64,000 nucleotides of DNA from Caballeronia sp. LZ062. Lineage in GTDB: Bacteria; Pseudomonadota; Gammaproteobacteria; Burkholderiales; Burkholderiaceae. The translations under genes and the position numbers were made by a program. This document shows, in pieces, positions 8,619 through 20,450 of this stretch. The notes under the pieces are model-generated. The model had not been told where the DNA came from. It made no database searches and saw only the letters and a program-made list of their open reading frames with translations. Location of the stretch: assembly GCF_031450785.1 (NCBI RefSeq), contig NZ_JARTWB010000003.1:124001-188000 (forward strand). Reading direction: 5' to 3'. Each line of letters opens with the position of its first letter. The stretch's first letter is position 1.

Positions 8619-9623
8619 TCAGATACCGAGATCGGTGCGCACGGACTTCCAGTTCTCGCGCGTCATCAGCTTGCCGGTGGTTTGCGTATCGGCGGGCGGC
8701 TGCTTGCCGTTACGAATCCAGTCGACGAGGTTCTGCGCGCTCTGTTTCCCGTGATTCGTGGAGCTGACCGCAATGGTGCCGAAGAAGCCCGTCTGCTCCT
8801 TCTTCTGGAACTCGGCGAACGCTTCGCCTGCGCCATTGATGCCAACGCCAATTACATCCGCTGAAGGAATGTGCAGTTGTTCCGTCGCGCGCACGCCGCC
8901 CAGCACACTTTCTTCGTTGAGCGCGAAGATCACCCATTTCTTGATGGTCGGATGCTGCGCGAGCACGGGCGAAGCCGCATTGAAGCCGCCTTCGTCGTCC
9001 GTGGTCTTTTGCGGCGCATCGAAAATGTTTTCTTTCTTGAAGCCGTTGGCGAGAAGCGACTGCGTCGCGCCGTCCGTGCGCAGCTTTGCGGTCGGCAGTT
9101 CGTAGTCCGTAATACGCAATGCTCCCACTTCCTCCGGCTTCCAGCCGCGGCGCTTCATTTCGCCCGCGATAGCGTCACCGACCTGATTGCCGATCTTGAG
9201 CGCCGACATGCCGAGGTGCGGCACGTTCGACAGCGGCTTGCCGGATGAATCGACGAGCTGGTCATCCACCGAGACGAACTTCATGTTGTAGCGTTTCGCC
9301 CGCGCGGCGATGGCCGGCCCGAGCCGCACGTCGGGCGCGCAGATCACGAAGCCCTGTGCGCCTTGCGCGCCGAGATTGTCGATGGCGGCCAGCACCTTCT
9401 CGCCATCGGGCGTGCCGATGTTGACCGACGTGAAGTTCTCTTTCTGACCGAGCGCGGTCGATGCCTTTTGTTCGTTGATGAACCAAGCCTGCTCAGGCAT
9501 CTTCACGAGGAAGCCGATCTTGAGCGGCTCGTCGGCCTGCGCCGCGCCGTGGAGCGCGAAAGGCGCGACGCACATCGCGGCCATGATGGCGCGCAGAGTC
9601 AGGCGGCGGAATTGTTGGTTCAT
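8619..9623 (-). CDS. araF: Periplasmic L-arabinose-binding protein
   Basis: A 334-residue secreted binding protein. The frame is open far upstream, but the ATG at 9623 has a strong AGGAG site 7 bases before it and begins a clear signal peptide (about 1-31, ending HGAAQA). The mature part starts EPLKIGFLVKMPEQAWF, followed by GTPDGEKVLAAIDNLGAQGAQGFVIC and VLGGVRATEQ, which line up well with E. coli AraF (GFLVKQPEEPWF, VPDGEKTLNAIDSLAASGAKGFVIC, VLGGVRATEG). It delivers sugar to AraG/AraH encoded just downstream. The upstream dehydrogenase gene ends 44 bases before this start. Confidence 0.93.
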   Translation of the reverse strand: MNQQFRRLTLRAIMAAMCVAPFALHGAAQADEPLKIGFLVKMPEQAWFINEQKASTALGQKENFTSVNIGTPDGEKVLAAIDNLGAQGAQGFVICAPDVRLGPAIAARAKRYNMKFVSVDDQLVDSSGKPLSNVPHLGMSALKIGNQVGDAIAGEMKRRGWKPEEVGALRITDYELPTAKLRTDGATQSLLANGFKKENIFDAPQKTTDDEGGFNAASPVLAQHPTIKKWVIFALNEESVLGGVRATEQLHIPSADVIGVGINGAGEAFAEFQKKEQTGFFGTIAVSSTNHGKQSAQNLVDWIRNGKQPPADTQTTGKLMTRENWKSVRTDLGI

Positions 9624-9667
9624 CTCGTGTCTCCTTTGTATGGCTCTTGTGTTGAATGTCGTTGATT

Positions 9668-12363
<2,696 letters not shown>

Positions 12364-12482
12364 GTGTTTCGTCCTGGTTCATAACGCGATTGCCGCGAAG
12401 TCTATGAGGGCGCGTGATAATCTACTAATGAATTGTTCGACGCCACCGATACCCGAAACGGCATTCGTAGAAACCCCTAAAA
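12364..12482. promoter_or_regulatory. Divergent control region of the arabinose operon and its LysR gene
   Basis: A 119-base region between two divergent starts. LysR-type regulators usually bind such regions and act on both genes. It is clearly AT-richer than its surroundings (for example ATAATCTACTAATGAATT around 12412-12430), as expected for promoters, but I cannot fix an exact T-N11-A operator or -35/-10 pair. Confidence 0.5.
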
Positions 12483-13439
12483 ATGTTGCTGAATTCGACC
12501 CCCTGGTATATCCGCAGCCGGCTGAAGACGAGGCAGTTGATGCTCGTCGTCGCGCTCGTGGAGGAAGGCAACATTCATCGCGCGGCGGCCGTGCTGCATA
12601 TGACGCAACCCGCCGCTTCGAAGCTCTTGCGCGAACTGGAAGAGACGCTCGGCGTCACGCTTTTCGATCGCGAACCGCGCGGCATGCGCGCCACGCTATT
12701 CGGGGAAGCCATCGTGCGTCATGCGCGCGCGGTGCTGGGCAGTCTCGATCAGGCGCAGGAAGAACTCGTTGCGTTGAAGTCGGGACGGCTCGGTCATGTG
12801 GCGATCGGCGCGATCACGTCGCCGGGCGTGCGCCTGCTGCCCGCTGCTGTCGCTTCGGTCAAGCGGCAGCACGCGGATATCCGCATCTCCGTCGAGATCG
12901 ATACCAGCAACGTGCTGCTCGAACGGCTCGCGCAGGAAAAGCTGGATATCGTCATCGGAAGGCTTTCTGTCGAACACGACAAGTTGCGGCTTCGTTACGA
13001 ACCGCTCACGGGCGAGCCCGTGCGCGCGCTCGTGCGTCCGGGGCATCCCTTGCTGAATGCGCCCGCGTTAACGCTCGCCGACGTGCAGCCGTGCGAATGG
13101 CTCGTGCCGCCTGCGGGAAGCGTATTGCGGCATCGCTTCGAGCTCATGTTTCAGCGCGCGAGTCTCGCGCCGCCGTCGAACGTCGTGGAGACGGCGGCGA
13201 TTCTTTTCATCACACGCTTGCTGGAACAGAGCGACATGATCGCGGTGCTCGCGGAAGACGTGGCGCTCTACTACGCGCAGCACGGCATGGCGGCCATGCT
13301 TCCGTTGCCGATGGAATGTCAGATGGACGACTTCGGCATCGTCACGCGCGCCGACCGCTTGTTCACGCCCGCCACGAGCGTGATGGTGGATGCGTTGCGT
13401 GCCACCGCCGCCGACGTGTACGAGAGCGCATCGCGCTAG
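12483..13439 (+). CDS. LysR-type regulator, probably of the arabinose operon (GbpR-like)
   Basis: A 318-residue LysR-family regulator. The winged HTH (about 15-75) reads LMLVVALVEEGNIHRAAAVLHMTQPAASKLLRELE and then LFDREPRGMRAT; the effector domain follows with GAITSPGVRLLPAAV at its start. The PAASKLLRELEE helix resembles GbpR, which controls sugar-binding-protein genes in Azospirillum and Agrobacterium. It is transcribed away from the arabonate dehydratase gene across a 119-base control region, so arabinose or a pathway intermediate is the likely effector. Its 3' end overlaps the convergent ampC gene by 4 bases. Confidence 0.9.
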   Translation: MLLNSTPWYIRSRLKTRQLMLVVALVEEGNIHRAAAVLHMTQPAASKLLRELEETLGVTLFDREPRGMRATLFGEAIVRHARAVLGSLDQAQEELVALKSGRLGHVAIGAITSPGVRLLPAAVASVKRQHADIRISVEIDTSNVLLERLAQEKLDIVIGRLSVEHDKLRLRYEPLTGEPVRALVRPGHPLLNAPALTLADVQPCEWLVPPAGSVLRHRFELMFQRASLAPPSNVVETAAILFITRLLEQSDMIAVLAEDVALYYAQHGMAAMLPLPMECQMDDFGIVTRADRLFTPATSVMVDALRATAADVYESASR

Positions 13440-14629
13440 GGTTGCGTCTTTCCGTTTATCAGCGACGTCATGATTGCGTACGCCGCCCGCACGCGATCCG
13501 CGTTGGGTATGTTCTTGTTGCCCAGCATCACGATGCCGACATGCTTCGACGGCACGAACGCTATGTAGGCGCCGAAGCCGTTGGTCGAGCCGGTCTTGTT
13601 GAGCCACACGTCGTCGCGCGGCCCTTGCGGCGGATCGATCCGCTCGACGGGGTGTCCATCGACGATCATCGCGGGGCCGTTACCATCGAGTAATGCGCTT
13701 AGCGGCGCGGGATACGGGTACTGTTCCCAGATGAGGTCCTGAGTCATCGGACCCGCCTGGAAATACGCCGTATGCGTGGCCATGATCGCGCGTTGAAGCG
13801 TGGCATCGACAGGCATAGCGTCGGCAGGCGCGGCGTCGTTCATGTTGGCTAGCAGGAAGCGCGTCATATCCCCGGCCGTCGATCTCACGCCGTAGGCTTC
13901 GGATGCAAGCACGCCCGGCTTCATGCGGATCGGCGTGCCGTCCTTGGTATAGCCTTCGGCATAGTCACCCATGCGGTCGGCCGGCACCTGCATATAACTC
14001 CTGCTCATGCCTAGCTTCGCAAAGATACGTTGCTGGATGAGCGTGTCGAAATCCTGTCCCATGCTCTTCGCGGTGATGAGGCCCAACGTGCCGATGCCCG
14101 GATTCGCATACGTCCTGTATGTACCCGGCGCATGGCGCGGCTGCCAGCCCTTGAAGTACTGCATGAGTTGCGCGTTGTCGTGAACCTCGTCCGGCACTTG
14201 CAAGGGCAGACCGCCGGGCGTGTGCGTGCCGAGATTCAGCAGCGTGACCTCGTCGCCGAATGCGCTGCCGCGCAGCTCGGGCAAGTACTTGCCGACGGGA
14301 TCGCTCAGTGAGAGATGCCCGGTTTTCTCCGCATACGAAGCGAGGGTCGCCGTGAACGTCTTGCTGATGGAGCCGAGTTCGAACAAGGTGTTGCGCGTGA
14401 CGGGCGTGCCGCTCTCCTTCGACGCCACGCCGTAGTCGAACACATAGGGCTTGCCTTCGACGACGACACCTACCGCCATGCCCGCGATGCCGTCGTGCGC
14501 CATCAACGGCGGGATGGTTTCATCGACGATATGTGCGATCTCATCGCGGCTCAGCGTTGCCGGCTGACTGAAGACCGACATCGAGCATGTGGAAAGAAAG
14601 GCCGCTGCGAGCAGCGTTGTCAGCTTCAT
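13436..14629 (-). CDS. ampC: Class C beta-lactamase
   Basis: A 397-residue periplasmic serine beta-lactamase with signal peptide (about 1-22, ending VFSQ). All class C elements are present: the active-site SxxK as S87-I-S-K90, the YxN motif as Y174-A-N176 (RTYANPGIG), and KTG as K345-T-G347. The GTHTPGGLPLQVPDEV loop matches the AmpC family. It hydrolyses penicillins and cephalosporins in the periplasm. The gene is divergent from the remains of an ampR gene, the usual regulator arrangement, but that regulator is internally deleted here, so induction through AmpR cannot work from this copy. The 4-base 3' overlap is with the arabinose LysR gene. Confidence 0.95.
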   Translation of the reverse strand: MKLTTLLAAAFLSTCSMSVFSQPATLSRDEIAHIVDETIPPLMAHDGIAGMAVGVVVEGKPYVFDYGVASKESGTPVTRNTLFELGSISKTFTATLASYAEKTGHLSLSDPVGKYLPELRGSAFGDEVTLLNLGTHTPGGLPLQVPDEVHDNAQLMQYFKGWQPRHAPGTYRTYANPGIGTLGLITAKSMGQDFDTLIQQRIFAKLGMSRSYMQVPADRMGDYAEGYTKDGTPIRMKPGVLASEAYGVRSTAGDMTRFLLANMNDAAPADAMPVDATLQRAIMATHTAYFQAGPMTQDLIWEQYPYPAPLSALLDGNGPAMIVDGHPVERIDPPQGPRDDVWLNKTGSTNGFGAYIAFVPSKHVGIVMLGNKNIPNADRVRAAYAIMTSLINGKTQP

Positions 14630-14767
14630 TGTTTGAATCCTTCGCTATACGGGAACATTACCGAATCTATTGGCCGGAAGCGTCGCGGGTCTCCCGAGGA
14701 GACGGCGCAAAGCACCGGCATGGCGAGACTATCCGCCCTTTGTGCGCCCGGCACAATCGAGGATGAT

Positions 14768-15062
14768 TTGCCGCCCGTCAAGAAAATCTATCGGCAGACG
14801 CAATGCGTCCTCCCTTCCCTCAACGCGCTGCGCGCATTCGAAGCGTCCGCGCGGCATCTGAGTTTCACGCGCGCAGCGCAAGAATTGAACGTCACGCAGG
14901 CGGCGGTCAGTGAGCAAGTGCGCGGGCCTCCTCGTGCAGCCATTCGATATCGAGGTGAAGACGGGCAGCTACTGGCTGACCTGGCTCAGGTCCAGACGCC
15001 TCTCGCCACGCATGCACCTGTTTCATGACTGGATACGTGCCGAAACAGCGGCAGCACGCTAG
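14768..15062 (+). pseudogene. ampR: Internally deleted ampR (LysR family) next to ampC
   Basis: The N-terminal HTH of an AmpR-type LysR protein is readable up to about 14921: LPSLNALRAFEASARHLSF, then TRAAQELNVTQAAVSEQVR. Immediately afterwards, in a different reading frame, the last 45 or so residues of AmpR appear: GLLVQPFDIEVKTGSYWLTW and SRMHLF-like text ending at the stop codon at 15060-15062. Roughly 200 residues covering the recognition helix end, the linker and nearly all the effector domain are missing, and the join is out of frame. No good in-frame ATG precedes the HTH (a TTG at 14768 is the nearest start). The gene is therefore dead. Orientation and position relative to ampC are those of a normal ampR-ampC pair. 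Confidence 0.85.
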
Positions 15063-15142
15063 CGGTGCGCTCATGCGCATAGCTGGCGTCACCAACGCGC
15101 CCGCGCGTATTTTGATAGCACGCTAACGAATGAAACTGTCGC

Positions 15143-15157
15143 TATAATCCCGGCCCA
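15143..15157 (+). promoter_or_regulatory. -10 element abutting the marR start (leaderless transcript?)
   Basis: A perfect TATAAT occupies 15143-15148 and the marR ATG is at 15157. Transcription would begin about at the start codon, and no Shine-Dalgarno sequence is seen before it. A TTGATA at 15112-15117 is 25 bases from the -10, too far for a normal -35. Confidence 0.5.
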
Positions 15158-15654
15158 TGACTTCCATTGATCTCCTGCGCCGGTCGGTCAGCAGCACGCT
15201 CGTGCTCGCAGCGCGCCGCTGGCGTCGTACCAGCCACGGCGTGCTCGCATCGTATGGCGTGTCGGAAGCGTGCGCGGTCCCGCTGCTCACGGCCAACCGG
15301 CTCGGCGAGGCCGTGCGGCAGGTGACGCTCGCGGAGCATGTCGGCATCGAAGGGCCGTCGCTCGTCAGGCTGCTGGATCAACTGTGCGCGGCGGGCCTCG
15401 TGCGGCGCGACGAAGATCCGGAGGACAAACGCGCCAAGACCATCACGTTGACGGACGAAGGCCGCGCCGTCACCGCGCGCATGGAAGAGCGGCTCGTGTC
15501 GCTGCGCGCCCTTCTGCTCGCGGACGTGAGCCGCGAAGATCTCGAAACGACGCTGCGCGTGCTCAATGCTTTCAGTGCTTCACATGCGTCGCTCGAAGCA
15601 CCCGCAGTCGCGGCGGCGCGCGCCAGTGACAAGAGCCAGGCCGACGCGTCATGA
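15157..15654 (+). CDS. MarR-family regulator of the downstream efflux operon
   Basis: A 165-residue winged-helix protein. The MarR core is seen as VTLAEHVGIEGPSLVRLLDQLCAAGLVRRDEDPEDKRAK in two parts: recognition helix and then the DxRxK wing, with ITLTDEGRA after it. Long N- and C-terminal helices would form the dimer. The stop overlaps the FUSC transporter start (ATGA), so it is the first gene of a five-gene efflux operon and very probably represses it, released by an aromatic acid or similar ligand. The ligand is inference from the AaeAB-like transporter. Start choice rests on the first ATG in the frame, since no ribosome site is present. Confidence 0.9.
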   Translation: MTSIDLLRRSVSSTLVLAARRWRRTSHGVLASYGVSEACAVPLLTANRLGEAVRQVTLAEHVGIEGPSLVRLLDQLCAAGLVRRDEDPEDKRAKTITLTDEGRAVTARMEERLVSLRALLLADVSREDLETTLRVLNAFSASHASLEAPAVAAARASDKSQADAS

Positions 15655-17762
15655 AATTCGCGTCCGCACGTGAATGGCTCTTCTCGGCCAAAACCTTCGC
15701 TGCCGCGATGATCGCGCTGTATATCGCCCTCGCGCTGGAATTGCCGCGTCCGTATTGGGCGATGGCCACGGTCTATATCGTATCCAACCCGTTCGTCGGC
15801 GCAACGCGTTCCAAGGCGCTGTATCGCGCGCTCGGCACTGCAATCGGCGCGGCGGGCGCGGTCGTGATCGTGCCGCCGTTCGTGGAATCGCCGTTCTTGT
15901 TCAGTGTGATCGTCGCGTTGTGGACAGGCACTCTGCTCTTCCTCTCGATGTTCGACCGCACCGCACGCAGCTACGTCTTCCTGCTCGCGGGCTATACGCT
16001 GCCGATGATCGCCCTGCCCGCCGTGACGAACCCCGCGGTCGTCTTCGACCTCGCGATCTCCCGAACCGAAGAGATTCTGCTCGGCATCGTGGTGGCGAGC
16101 ATCGTGGGCAGCGTCGTCTTTCCGAGCCGTCTTGCGCCCACGCTTGTCGAACGCACCGATGCCTGGTTCCGCGACGCCGCGTTCTACGCGAGCGAAACGC
16201 TCTCCGGCCGGCTCGCGGGTGCGGCACTATCCGCTTCGCGCCAGCGTCTCGCGGCCACCGTCAACGGCCTTGAAGTGCTGCTGAGCCAGCTAACTTACGA
16301 CCACGCGCGCCCCGATATCGTCCGGCGCGCGCGCGCGCTGCAGGGGCGCATGCAAATATTTTTGCCGCTGATCTCGTCGCTGGCCGATCCGCTGGTCGAG
16401 CTGGTCGACAAACGCGGCACGCATCCGCAAGGGCTCGAAGCGTTGCTTGCCGATGTCGCCAAATGGATGTCGCTGCCCGCGCCGCAGATTCACGACGCCG
16501 CCGAGTCCGAGCGCGAGCCGAACGCGCTGCGTGAACGTATCGCGGCGATGCGGCCATCGGCGCAGGCGCTCGCGAGCGAGGACGGCGCGTTGCTGTCGAG
16601 CGCGTTATGGCGTCTCTCGCAGGTCATCGACGTATGGCAGGACATTCGCACGCTGCGCGCTGCAATGCTGCACGGCGAACACGAGTGGCGGCCGCGCTTT
16701 CGACACTGGCGGCTCGGCGGCACCGAGCGATTCTTCGATCGCGGCATGATGCTTTTCTCGACGGGCGTGGCGGTCAGCGCGATCATCGTCGCCTGCGCGC
16801 TGTGGATCGAATCCGGCTGGGCCGACGGCGCGGGCGCGGTCACGCTCGCGGCTGTCGCATGCTGCTTCTTCGCGGCGCTCGACGAACCGGCGCCGCAAGT
16901 GTTCGCGTTCTTTATCGCGACCTGCATGAGCGTGGTGTTCGCGGGGCTTTACGTGTTCGCGGTGCTGCCGCACGTGCATGACTTCCCGATGCTCGTCATT
17001 ATCTTCGCGGGGCCATTCCTCGTGGTCGGCACGTTGATTCCGCAGCCGCGCTTCACGCTCGTCACCATGCTGGTCGCCGTGAACACGGCTACGTTCATCA
17101 GCATCCAGGGCGCCTATGAAGCCGACTTCTTCGCCTTTCTCAACAGCAATCTCGCGGGCTTGGCCGGGCTTCTCTTCGCTTTCGTCTGGACGCGCGTGAC
17201 ACGCCCTTTCGGCGCGGAGCTGGCGGTGGCGCGGCTCACGCGCTCGGCGTGGCGCGATATCGTCGCGTGTTCGTCCACGGCGACGCTCGACGATCAGCGC
17301 AATCTCTACTCACGCATGCTCGACCGCCTGATGCAGGTGCTGCCGCGTCAGGCCGCAACGGATTCGCACCGGCATCCGTCCATCGAAAGCTTCCGCGATT
17401 TTCGCGTGGCGCTGAATTCGCTCGATTTGCGGCGTGCGCATCGCAAGCTCGCTTCCGACATTCAAGCGTCGATCGACGAGGTGCTCGCAGCCGTGCGCGA
17501 TTACTTCGGGCATTGCATCGAGCGGCGCGAGCGTCAGCCGGTGCCATCCACGCTCGTGCGCTCGATCGACCGTGCCGTTGCGCAAGTCGCGGCGCACACC
17601 ATCGCCGAAGCGGAACGGCACGGGCAGGCGGCGTTGCCCGGGGAACGATTGTTGCGCGACACGCTGCATGCGCTGATCGGCGTGCGGCTCTCGCTGCATC
17701 CACCTGCCACCGACGCGCAGCCGGCCGCGCGCGGCGACGCGCCACGCCAAGAACCCGCCTGA
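15651..17762 (+). CDS. FUSC-family inner-membrane efflux transporter (AaeB-like)
   Basis: A 703-residue membrane protein of the FUSC/AaeB family. Two blocks of hydrophobic helices (about 15-165 and 370-510) each precede a long hydrophilic helical region, the duplicated layout of the family. ALELPRPYWAMATVYIVSNP near the N terminus and ALWIESGWADGAGAVTLAAV in the second half are the typical repeats. With the DUF1656 protein and HlyD-type adaptor that follow, it would export aromatic carboxylic acids or related compounds across the inner membrane. It overlaps the marR gene by 4 bases and precedes the DUF1656 gene by 34 bases. Confidence 0.92.
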   Translation: MKFASAREWLFSAKTFAAAMIALYIALALELPRPYWAMATVYIVSNPFVGATRSKALYRALGTAIGAAGAVVIVPPFVESPFLFSVIVALWTGTLLFLSMFDRTARSYVFLLAGYTLPMIALPAVTNPAVVFDLAISRTEEILLGIVVASIVGSVVFPSRLAPTLVERTDAWFRDAAFYASETLSGRLAGAALSASRQRLAATVNGLEVLLSQLTYDHARPDIVRRARALQGRMQIFLPLISSLADPLVELVDKRGTHPQGLEALLADVAKWMSLPAPQIHDAAESEREPNALRERIAAMRPSAQALASEDGALLSSALWRLSQVIDVWQDIRTLRAAMLHGEHEWRPRFRHWRLGGTERFFDRGMMLFSTGVAVSAIIVACALWIESGWADGAGAVTLAAVACCFFAALDEPAPQVFAFFIATCMSVVFAGLYVFAVLPHVHDFPMLVIIFAGPFLVVGTLIPQPRFTLVTMLVAVNTATFISIQGAYEADFFAFLNSNLAGLAGLLFAFVWTRVTRPFGAELAVARLTRSAWRDIVACSSTATLDDQRNLYSRMLDRLMQVLPRQAATDSHRHPSIESFRDFRVALNSLDLRRAHRKLASDIQASIDEVLAAVRDYFGHCIERRERQPVPSTLVRSIDRAVAQVAAHTIAEAERHGQAALPGERLLRDTLHALIGVRLSLHPPATDAQPAARGDAPRQEPA

Positions 17763-17796
17763 TGCTCAATCAATTCACATCACCGGACCCGCTCGT

Positions 17797-18006
17797 ATGA
17801 TCGGCGAAATCGACATTCTCGGCGTCTTCGTGCCGGCCGTTCTCGTGCTGATGTTCATCGCGTATCTGCTGAACCTCGTCATCCGCACCGTGCTCACGCG
17901 CGTGGGCTTTTATCGCTTCGTGTGGCATCGCTCCGTTTTCGATCTCGGCATCTATGTACTGGTGCTGGGGCTTGTCGTTATCGTTTCGCATCGGCTCATC
18001 ACGTGA
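17797..18006 (+). CDS. DUF1656 small membrane protein (AaeX-like)
   Basis: A 69-residue protein with two membrane helices (about 8-30 and 47-66) and a basic RTVLTRVGFYRFVWHR loop. This is the DUF1656/AaeX family, nearly always encoded between a FUSC transporter and a HlyD adaptor; its exact role is unknown. The opening MIGEIDILGVFVPAVL is typical. The stop overlaps the GTG start of the HlyD gene. Confidence 0.9.
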   Translation: MIGEIDILGVFVPAVLVLMFIAYLLNLVIRTVLTRVGFYRFVWHRSVFDLGIYVLVLGLVVIVSHRLIT

Positions 18007-18974
18007 AAAAAACCTGGTTCTCCGTCGGGCAGATTCTGCTCACGCTCATCGTCGTCGCCATTGCAGCCGTCGTGCTGTGGAAGCTGGTCGATTACTACAT
18101 GTTCGCGCCGTGGACGCGCGATGGTCACGTGCGCGCCGACGTCATCCAGGTCGCGCCTGACGTGTCCGGCCTCATCACGGACGTGAAGGTGGTGGATAAC
18201 CAGCAGGTCAAGCGTGGCGACGTGCTGTTCGTGATCGATCGGGCGCGCTATACGCTCGCGCTGCGCAATGCCGAAGCAGCCGCGCAGCAACGCCGCGCCA
18301 CGCTCGATCAGGCGCGCCGCGAAGATGCGCGCAATCGCTCGCTCGGCAATCTCGTGGCGCGTGAAGTAGTCGAAGAGACGCATTCGCGCGTCGAGCAGGC
18401 CACGGCCGCGCTCGCCGATGCGGAAGTCGCCATCGACACGGCCCGCCTCAACTTGCAGCGCACGCAGATCGTGAGCCCGGTCGACGGCTATCTCAACGAT
18501 CGCGCGCCGCGTATCGGCGAGTTCGTCTCGGCGGGCCGCGCGGTGCTGTCCGTCGTCGACATGCATTCTTTCCGCGTCGATGGTTATTTCGAAGAAACGA
18601 AGCTGCACGGCATCGATATCGGCCAGCCGGTCGATATCAAGGTGATGGGCGAGCCGAACCTCCTGCGCGGACATGTGCAGAGCATCGTCGCGGCCATCGA
18701 GGACCGAGACCGTCAACAAAGCGCGAGCCTGCTGCCGAACGTGAACCCCGCGTTCAGCTGGGTGCGCCTCGCGCAGCGCATTCCCGTACGCGTCACGCTC
18801 GACGAGATTCCCGCCGACTTCCGCATGATCGCCGGGCGCACGGCCACCGTGTCCGTGCGCGGCGTCGGTCCCACCATCGGATCGCGCGCGGCGTCGGGCA
18901 ACATGCCTGCATCCGCGACGGCGCCTGCATCGCCGGTCGCAGCACATGTGCCGGCATCGGGTGCATCGCAATGA
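18003..18974 (+). CDS. HlyD-family periplasmic adaptor (AaeA-like)
   Basis: A 323-residue membrane-fusion protein that bridges the FUSC transporter and the outer-membrane factor. The chosen GTG at 18003 overlaps the previous stop by 4 bases and gives a short cytoplasmic KK start, one membrane anchor (about 8-28), then a biotinyl-lipoyl-like half motif (APWTRDGHVRADVIQVAPDV), a helical hairpin (about 75-150) and the second lipoyl half ending IVSPVDGYL. The C-terminal barrel contains VKVMGEPNLLRGHV-type text. The tail (about 290-323) is Ala/Pro/Ser-rich. A longer frame reaching 17922 is rejected because it would run through the DUF1656 gene. Confidence 0.92.
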   Translation: MKKTWFSVGQILLTLIVVAIAAVVLWKLVDYYMFAPWTRDGHVRADVIQVAPDVSGLITDVKVVDNQQVKRGDVLFVIDRARYTLALRNAEAAAQQRRATLDQARREDARNRSLGNLVAREVVEETHSRVEQATAALADAEVAIDTARLNLQRTQIVSPVDGYLNDRAPRIGEFVSAGRAVLSVVDMHSFRVDGYFEETKLHGIDIGQPVDIKVMGEPNLLRGHVQSIVAAIEDRDRQQSASLLPNVNPAFSWVRLAQRIPVRVTLDEIPADFRMIAGRTATVSVRGVGPTIGSRAASGNMPASATAPASPVAAHVPASGASQ

Positions 18975-20440
18975 CGCGCATGGCACACGCGAGAAGCCCT
19001 CGCCTCGGTCTGACGCTGATCGCGTCGATGCTCGTGCTCGGCGGCTGCATGACTGTCGGGCCGAACTACAAGCTGCCCGAAGGCGCGGCAGTCAACGCGC
19101 CGTATGCGAACGCGCCCATAGACGGCGCCGATCAGGCGCCCGTCACGCAAGGCACCGCGCCTTCCAAATGGTGGCGTCTCTACGACGATCCCGCGCTCGA
19201 TGAACTGGTGAGCGAAGCGTTGATCTCCAACGCGGATATTCGTGTGGCGGCCGCGAACCTCGCCCGATCGCGAGCGGAAGTCCAATTCGCGAATCAGCAA
19301 GGCGGTTTCTCGAGCCGCAGTTCTGTCGCGTTCCAGCGGGCGCAGGAATCGGCAGAACAGTACTTGTTGACGGAGAAGCTGCCGGTCGTGAACGAAGGTG
19401 CGCTTGAGTTGAGCGTGTCGTATGAATTCGATCTCTTCGGCAAGCTGAAGCGCGGCGTGGAAGCAGCACGCGCCGACGACGAAGCCGTCGAAGCCGCCGC
19501 CGATCTCGCGCGCATCACGGTGGTGGCGGATGTCGTGCGCGCCTATGTCGAATCGTGTTCCGCCGGTGAGGAACTGGGAATTGCGCAAAAGTCGTTAGCA
19601 CTCCAGAGAGAACGCGTGCGCCTTACGCAGCGCCTGCGCGAGGCGGGCCGCAGCAATCAGTCGGAAGTCACGCGCGGTCAGACGCAATCCGAGACGCTCG
19701 CGGCTGATATCCCGCGCTTCGTCGCGCGCCGCCGCGTGGCGCAGTATCGGCTGGCGATGCTGCTTGCGCGTGCGCCGTCCGCGTTGCCGCCCGCCGCGCT
19801 CGCGTGCAACAAGCTGCCGAAGCTACGCGAGCCGATACCGGTGGGCGATGGCGCGTCGCTTCTGAAACGGCGTCCCGATGTGCGTCAGGCCGAGCGGCAA
19901 CTGGCGGCATCGACGGCGCGCATCGGCGTGGCGACGGCGGCGCTGTATCCGTCGGTGAGTTTCGGCGCGTCGGTCGGTTCGGTGGGCGTCGCCGAAGACT
20001 TGCTCGGCGCGACGACGAATCGCTGGGCGTTCGGGCCGCTCATCAACTGGAGCTTTCCGATCAATGGGCAACGCGCCCGCGTGGTGCAGGCAGAAGCGGC
20101 ATCGGGCGGCGCGCTCGCGCACTTCGACGGCGTCGTGCTCAACGCGCTGCGGGAGACGCAAAGCAGTCTCGCGACGTATGCGTCCGATGCCACGCGCGCG
20201 GACAACTTGCGCACCGCTTACCGCTCGGCGGTGCAATCGGCAGATGAAACGCATCGGCTGTATGCGGCCGGACGCGAATCGTTCGTCGCGGATCTCGATG
20301 CCACGCGCACGCTAACGAGCGTCGCTGCGCAAGTGGCGGCGGCTGAGAGTCAGGTCGCGCAGGATCAGGTGAATCTGTTCCTTGCGTTGGGCGGCGGCTG
20401 GGAACGCGACGAAGACGTGGCAAACGCGCAAGGCAAGTGA
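18971..20440 (+). CDS. NodT-family outer-membrane efflux lipoprotein
   Basis: A 489-residue TolC-like outer-membrane channel subunit. The N terminus is a lipoprotein signal with lipobox LVLGGC (Cys26), followed by MTVGPNYKLPEG, the standard start of mature NodT/OprM-type proteins. Two copies of the outer-membrane efflux repeat follow, including LLKRRPDVRQAERQLAAS and RIGVATAALYPSVSF. It completes the tripartite pump encoded by the four genes upstream and overlaps the adaptor gene by 4 bases. It ends the operon; the next gene is on the other strand. Confidence 0.93.
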   Translation: MTRMAHARSPRLGLTLIASMLVLGGCMTVGPNYKLPEGAAVNAPYANAPIDGADQAPVTQGTAPSKWWRLYDDPALDELVSEALISNADIRVAAANLARSRAEVQFANQQGGFSSRSSVAFQRAQESAEQYLLTEKLPVVNEGALELSVSYEFDLFGKLKRGVEAARADDEAVEAAADLARITVVADVVRAYVESCSAGEELGIAQKSLALQRERVRLTQRLREAGRSNQSEVTRGQTQSETLAADIPRFVARRRVAQYRLAMLLARAPSALPPAALACNKLPKLREPIPVGDGASLLKRRPDVRQAERQLAASTARIGVATAALYPSVSFGASVGSVGVAEDLLGATTNRWAFGPLINWSFPINGQRARVVQAEAASGGALAHFDGVVLNALRETQSSLATYASDATRADNLRTAYRSAVQSADETHRLYAAGRESFVADLDATRTLTSVAAQVAAAESQVAQDQVNLFLALGGGWERDEDVANAQGK

Positions 20441-20450
20441 TTCCGTGGCG

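Noticed and set aside
15112..15117. TTGATA as -35 box for marR
   Set aside because: It lies 25 bases from the TATAAT, too far for a standard sigma-70 promoter.
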